DNA of 8,942 nt from positions 1 to 8,942 of the forward strand of contig JAFGPH010000437.1 in the NCBI GenBank assembly GCA_016926135.1, written 5' to 3'. The position numbers and the translations under genes were made by a program. Below the pieces are notes generated by a model, which was not told the DNA's origin, did no database searches, and was given only the letters and a program-made list of their open reading frames with translations. This document shows, one piece after another, positions 6,587 to 8,942 of the stretch. Positions within the stretch are counted from its first letter, which is position 1; each line of letters begins with the position of its first letter. The stretch is from Deltaproteobacteria bacterium. GTDB lineage: Bacteria; Desulfobacterota; DSM-4660; Desulfatiglandales; HGW-15.

Positions 6587-6593
6587 AAAGGAG
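6587..6593 (+). promoter_or_regulatory. Ribosome-binding site of first ATP-grasp gene
   Basis: AAAGGAG lies four bases before the GTG at 6598 and ten before a second in-frame GTG at 6604. Either could initiate, and the proteins would differ by two residues. The 112-base gap after kamA also contains a small hairpin, AGGGC-cctct-GCCCT (6544-6558). It has no T-run, and I see no clear promoter, so read-through from kamA is likely. Confidence 0.6.
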
Positions 6594-6597
6594 TCAG

Positions 6598-7584
6598 GTG
6601 AAAGTGAAGGTCGGAATCACCTATGACCTCCAGCAGGATTATCTTGCCCTCGGATTTGGGGAAGAAGAGACGGCGGAGTTCGACAGGCCGGAGACCATTG
6701 ATGCCATCGACCGGGCCTTGCAGCAACTGGGATACCGCACGGATCGGATCGGCCACATCCGGATGCTTACCGAGCGGCTCGCCGCCGGGGACCGATGGGA
6801 CCTGGTTTTCAACATTGCCGAGGGACTCAGGGGCTTCGGCAGGGAGGCCCAGATCCCTGCCCTGCTGGAGGCGTACGAGATTCCCTACACCTTTTCCGAT
6901 CCCCTTGTGCTGTCCCTGACCCTTCACAAGGGAATGACGAAACGGGTGATCCGTGACCTGGACATCCCCACCCCCGATTTTGCGATCGTGGAGACAGGGG
7001 CGGATGCCGAAGCAATCGACCTCCCATATCCCCTCTTTGCAAAACCCGTTGCCGAGGGCACCGGGAAAGGGATCAGCGGATCCAGCAGGATGGAGTCCAA
7101 GTCTGAACTGGTGGGACTCTGCGCGAGACTGCTCAGGCTCTTTGAACAGCCTGTCCTCGTAGAGACCTATATGCCGGGCCGTGAGTTTACCGTCGGCATC
7201 ACCGGAACCGGCGCGGGAGCGGCCGCCATCGGTGTGATCGAGGTGGTGCCCCGCAAGGAGGCCGAGTCCCATGCCTACTCCTACGTGAACAAACAGAGAT
7301 TTGAGGAACTGGTGGAGTATCGACTCGTCAACGATGGGATGGCTGAGACGGCCAAGGAGGTTGCCCTCGCCGCCTACAGGGGGCTCGGGTGCAGGGATGC
7401 CGGCCGGGTGGATCTTCGCGCAGACCACCGGGGCACACCCAATTTCCTGGAGATCAACCCCCTTGCGGGGCTCCACCCCGAGCACTCCGATCTCCCCATC
7501 CTGAACGGGCTGGCGGGGTTCACATACCTGGACCTCATCAGGCGCATCATGGAGTCGGCCTCCATGCGACTGGGTCGCCAGTGA
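6598..7584 (+). CDS. D-Ala-D-Ala ligase-like ATP-grasp enzyme (first of pair)
   Basis: This 328-residue protein belongs to the ATP-grasp ligases, which activate a carboxylate as acyl phosphate and join it to an amine. The N-terminal domain has the Ddl-like run 'DLVFNIAEGLRGFGREAQIP' (68-87), followed by 'IPYTFSDPL' and 'LHKGMTKR'. Lys149 in 'PLFAKPVAEGTGKG' and 'VETYMPGREF' (188-197) are ATP-site elements. 'YSYVNKQ' (228-234) stands where Ddl has its 'YDYEAKY' element. Asp272, Glu285 and Asn287 ('EINPLAGL') fit the magnesium ligands. Ser297 in 'HSDLP' matches a Ddl serine that contacts the acceptor, so this is the more Ddl-like of the two. Linkage to the aminomutase and a GNAT protein argues against a housekeeping cell-wall role. 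I infer peptide formation with beta-lysine as a partner; the actual substrates are unknown. Its stop overlaps the next start as GTGA. Confidence 0.85.
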   Translation: MKVKVGITYDLQQDYLALGFGEEETAEFDRPETIDAIDRALQQLGYRTDRIGHIRMLTERLAAGDRWDLVFNIAEGLRGFGREAQIPALLEAYEIPYTFSDPLVLSLTLHKGMTKRVIRDLDIPTPDFAIVETGADAEAIDLPYPLFAKPVAEGTGKGISGSSRMESKSELVGLCARLLRLFEQPVLVETYMPGREFTVGITGTGAGAAAIGVIEVVPRKEAESHAYSYVNKQRFEELVEYRLVNDGMAETAKEVALAAYRGLGCRDAGRVDLRADHRGTPNFLEINPLAGLHPEHSDLPILNGLAGFTYLDLIRRIMESASMRLGRQ

Positions 7585-8561
7585 GAGTAGCCGTAATCCA
7601 TGATCGAATCCCCGAAGGGAGAGCGAGCCCCGACCACATGGACGTGCTGGCACAGGCCGATGCGGTCTCCCAGGCCCTGCGGGAGCTGGGCCATGAGCCT
7701 GTGACCATAACCGTTTCTCTGGATTTGCATGCCCTCCTGGGAGAACTCGCCAGGGTTCGTCCCTCCTTGGTCTTCAACCTCGTGGAATCCGTGGAAGGCC
7801 ATGGAAGGCTGATCCATCTCCCGCCGGCCCTGCTGGACTGCCTGAAGGTCCCCTACACGGGAGCCCGGACGGACGCCCTCTATGCGACGACCAACAAACC
7901 TGCCACGAAGAAAGCCCTCATGGGTGCGGCCATACCGACCCCGCCGTGGTTCTCATCGAGAAAACGCAAGGCGTCCTTGCCCTTCTCACGGGGTCTCTAT
8001 ATCATCAAGTCCGTCTGGGAGCATGCCTCCATCGGGTTGGAGGAGGACTCCGTGGTCGCCGGAGAGGATCCGGAACAACTCCTCGCCATGGTCCGACGGA
8101 AAGAGGACGTGATGGGACAGGAATGCTTCGCTGAAGCGTACATCGAGGGAAGGGAATTCAACCTCTCGCTGCTGGCTGCAGGGGCCGATCCTCAACTGCT
8201 GCCCCCTGCCGAGATCCGGTTCGTGGATTTCCCCGACACCAAGAGGAAGATCGTGGGCTATCGGGCCAAGTGGCACGAGGAATCTTTTGAGTACCTCCAC
8301 ACGGTCCGCACCTTCGATTTTCCCCCTGAAGACCGGGGGCTTCTTCGGTTCATCTCCGAGATAGCCCTCAAGTGCTGGTCCCTCTTCGAACTACGGGGTT
8401 ACGCCAGGGTGGATTTCCGGGTGGACGCAGACGGCGGGCCATGGGTGCTGGAGGTCAACGTCAATCCCTGCCTGTCGCCGGAGGCCGGGTTTGCAGCGGC
8501 GGCCGCAAGGGCCGGCTTGACCTTCCGCCATATCGTTGAGAGGATTATCGAAGACCGATGA
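7581..8561 (+). CDS. Divergent ATP-grasp ligase (second of pair)
   Basis: Another ATP-grasp ligase of 326 residues. I choose GTG 7581, which overlaps the preceding stop (GTGA) and yields 'MRVAVIHDR', the usual first strand of this fold. The frame is open further back to an ATG at 7389, but that extension lies in another frame of the previous gene and reads as proline- and glycine-rich nonsense. Elements seen are 'SLVFNLVESVEGHGRLIHLP' (62-81), 'VPYTGARTDAL', Lys143 in 'YIIKSVWEHASIGL', 'EAYIEGREFN' (185-194), and 'GYRAKWHEES' (227-236). The magnesium ligands are probably Asp278, Glu291 and Asn293. It shares the layout of its neighbour but lacks the 'HSxxP' acceptor segment, having 'EVNVNPCLSPEAGFAAAA' instead. 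It therefore probably handles a different acceptor. The pair may act in sequence or as a heteromer. The stop overlaps the next gene as ATGA. Confidence 0.86.
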   Translation: MRVAVIHDRIPEGRASPDHMDVLAQADAVSQALRELGHEPVTITVSLDLHALLGELARVRPSLVFNLVESVEGHGRLIHLPPALLDCLKVPYTGARTDALYATTNKPATKKALMGAAIPTPPWFSSRKRKASLPFSRGLYIIKSVWEHASIGLEEDSVVAGEDPEQLLAMVRRKEDVMGQECFAEAYIEGREFNLSLLAAGADPQLLPPAEIRFVDFPDTKRKIVGYRAKWHEESFEYLHTVRTFDFPPEDRGLLRFISEIALKCWSLFELRGYARVDFRVDADGGPWVLEVNVNPCLSPEAGFAAAAARAGLTFRHIVERIIEDR

Positions 8562-8761
8562 TAACGCCGGACTGGCCGGGTAATCCTGCATATGCTCCGA
8601 ATCCACAGAATCCTCGCTTCTGCTACCTCGACTGTCTCTTGGCTGCCAGGCCCGGGATAGGCAGGGGCATTGGAAGTGTCCTTTACGAAAGGGACCGGGT
8701 ATTCTTCGAATGTCTTCCAGACGATCCGGGCTACGTGGACTATCTGAAAAAGGAAACATGA
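8558..8761 (+). CDS. Unrecognised 67-residue protein inside the ligase-acetyltransferase operon
   Basis: I do not recognise this protein. That it is a real gene is supported by exact ATGA overlaps at both ends: its ATG sits on the ligase stop (8558-8561) and its TGA on the next ATG (8758-8761). The N-terminal 20 residues are rich in proline and asparagine ('PDWPGNPAYAPNPQNPRF'). A 'CYLDC' pair (Cys22 and Cys26) follows, then 'RPGIGRGIGSVLYERDRV', then 'ECLPDDPGYVDYLKKET'. The 'GRGIGSVLYER' segment resembles the acetyl-CoA loop of GNAT proteins, but the chain is far too short for a whole GNAT domain and lacks the other strands. It has no signal peptide or membrane helix. It could be a subunit or chaperone of the ligases, a small carrier on which the product is built, or a relic. 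Its function is unknown. Confidence 0.7.
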   Translation: MITPDWPGNPAYAPNPQNPRFCYLDCLLAARPGIGRGIGSVLYERDRVFFECLPDDPGYVDYLKKET

Positions 8762-8942
8762 ACCGACTCTCATATCGTGACACGCCCGTCCCTCCGGATA
8801 TAAAAACCATCCGGGAGATCGTATCTTCTTCAGGTTTCTTCTCCCCTGCCGAGGTGGAGATCGCCGGGGAACTGGTGGAGGAGCGGCTCGCCAAAGGGGT
8901 ATCGAGCGGCTACCATTTTATCTTCGCAGAGGATGACGGAAG
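8758..8942 (+). CDS. Probable GNAT-family acetyltransferase (3' truncated by window end)
   Basis: Only the first 61 codons are in the window, and the frame is still open at the end. The start ATG overlaps the previous stop (ATGA) and has AAAAAGGA three bases upstream. The visible sequence shows a first strand, then 'IKTIREIVSSSGFFSPAEVEIAGELVEERLAKG', which I read as helices alpha1 and alpha2, then 'SGYHFIFAEDDG', which fits strand beta2 and its turn. This layout is typical of the beginning of a GNAT domain, and the 'sGfFsp.Ev..a.eLveer' wording is familiar from proteins annotated as GNAT acetyltransferases. The acetyl-CoA loop (R/QxxGxG/A) would lie beyond the window, so the call is provisional. 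In the known beta-lysine pathway the aminomutase AblA is paired with the acetyltransferase AblB, which acetylates the side-chain amine. An analogous tailoring step is the natural guess here. Confidence 0.65.
   Translation, partial: MNRLSYRDTPVPPDIKTIREIVSSSGFFSPAEVEIAGELVEERLAKGVSSGYHFIFAEDDG

Noticed and set aside
7389..7580. 64-codon N-terminal extension of the second ATP-grasp protein
   Set aside because: It lies inside the preceding gene in another frame and encodes low-complexity Pro/Gly/His sequence; GTG 7581 fits both the fold and the overlap pattern.
6598..7584. Calling the first ATP-grasp gene a housekeeping ddl
   Set aside because: There are no mur/fts neighbours. It is paired with a second divergent ligase and linked to an aminomutase, so D-alanine ligation is not the best-supported role.
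6580..7653. Minus-strand open frame opposite the first ATP-grasp gene
   Set aside because: It is antisense to a well-supported gene, with no recognisable protein pattern.

Overview
The window looks like a chromosomal piece of a GC-rich, Gram-negative anaerobe, most likely a deltaproteobacterium (Desulfobacterota). I infer this from the gene families and from the GC-rich codon use. No 16S rRNA or other marker gene is present, so the taxonomy stays tentative. There are nine coding regions, with a gene cut by each window edge. I found no tRNA, rRNA, CRISPR array, insertion sequence or phage gene.

Left part (1-4556). A plus-strand lipoprotein-like gene, cut at its 5' side, ends at 477 and converges on three minus-strand genes. 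In transcription order these are a secreted or membrane-anchored DUF2914 protein (4556-4047), a c-di-AMP synthase fused to YbbR domains (4040-2598), and a soluble three-PAS histidine kinase (2518-539). The first two are 6 bases apart and the kinase follows after 79 bases. The unusual element is the fusion: in Firmicutes the cyclase CdaA and its YbbR-type regulator CdaR are separate proteins, while here one chain carries an N-terminal membrane part, a cytosolic cyclase, a further membrane helix and extracytoplasmic YbbR repeats.

Middle (4557-5156). A 600-base divergent intergenic region is AT-rich toward its right end and dense in signals. It holds a minus-strand sigma70-like promoter for the DUF2914 gene. 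Pointing right, it holds two 13-bp dyads one helical turn apart, a hairpin with a UUCG tetraloop, a good sigma54 (-24/-12) motif, three phased A7 tracts, and a sigma70-like promoter just before the next gene.

Right part (5157-8942). A plus-strand cluster encodes a lysine 2,3-aminomutase-like radical SAM enzyme, two different D-Ala-D-Ala-ligase-like ATP-grasp enzymes, an unrecognised 67-residue protein, and the start of a probable GNAT acetyltransferase. The last four genes each overlap the next by 4 bases (GTGA, ATGA, ATGA), so they are almost certainly translated together. The aminomutase keeps the residues that read lysine but has lost the family's structural zinc site. I infer a pathway in which lysine becomes beta-lysine, one or two amide bonds are made by the ligases, and an acetyl group is added. 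The product would be an acetylated beta-amino-acid peptide, possibly a compatible solute or a specialised metabolite. The known precedent is N-epsilon-acetyl-beta-lysine, which needs only an aminomutase and an acetyltransferase; the two ligases and the small protein go beyond it. This cluster is the best candidate here for an uncharacterised system.
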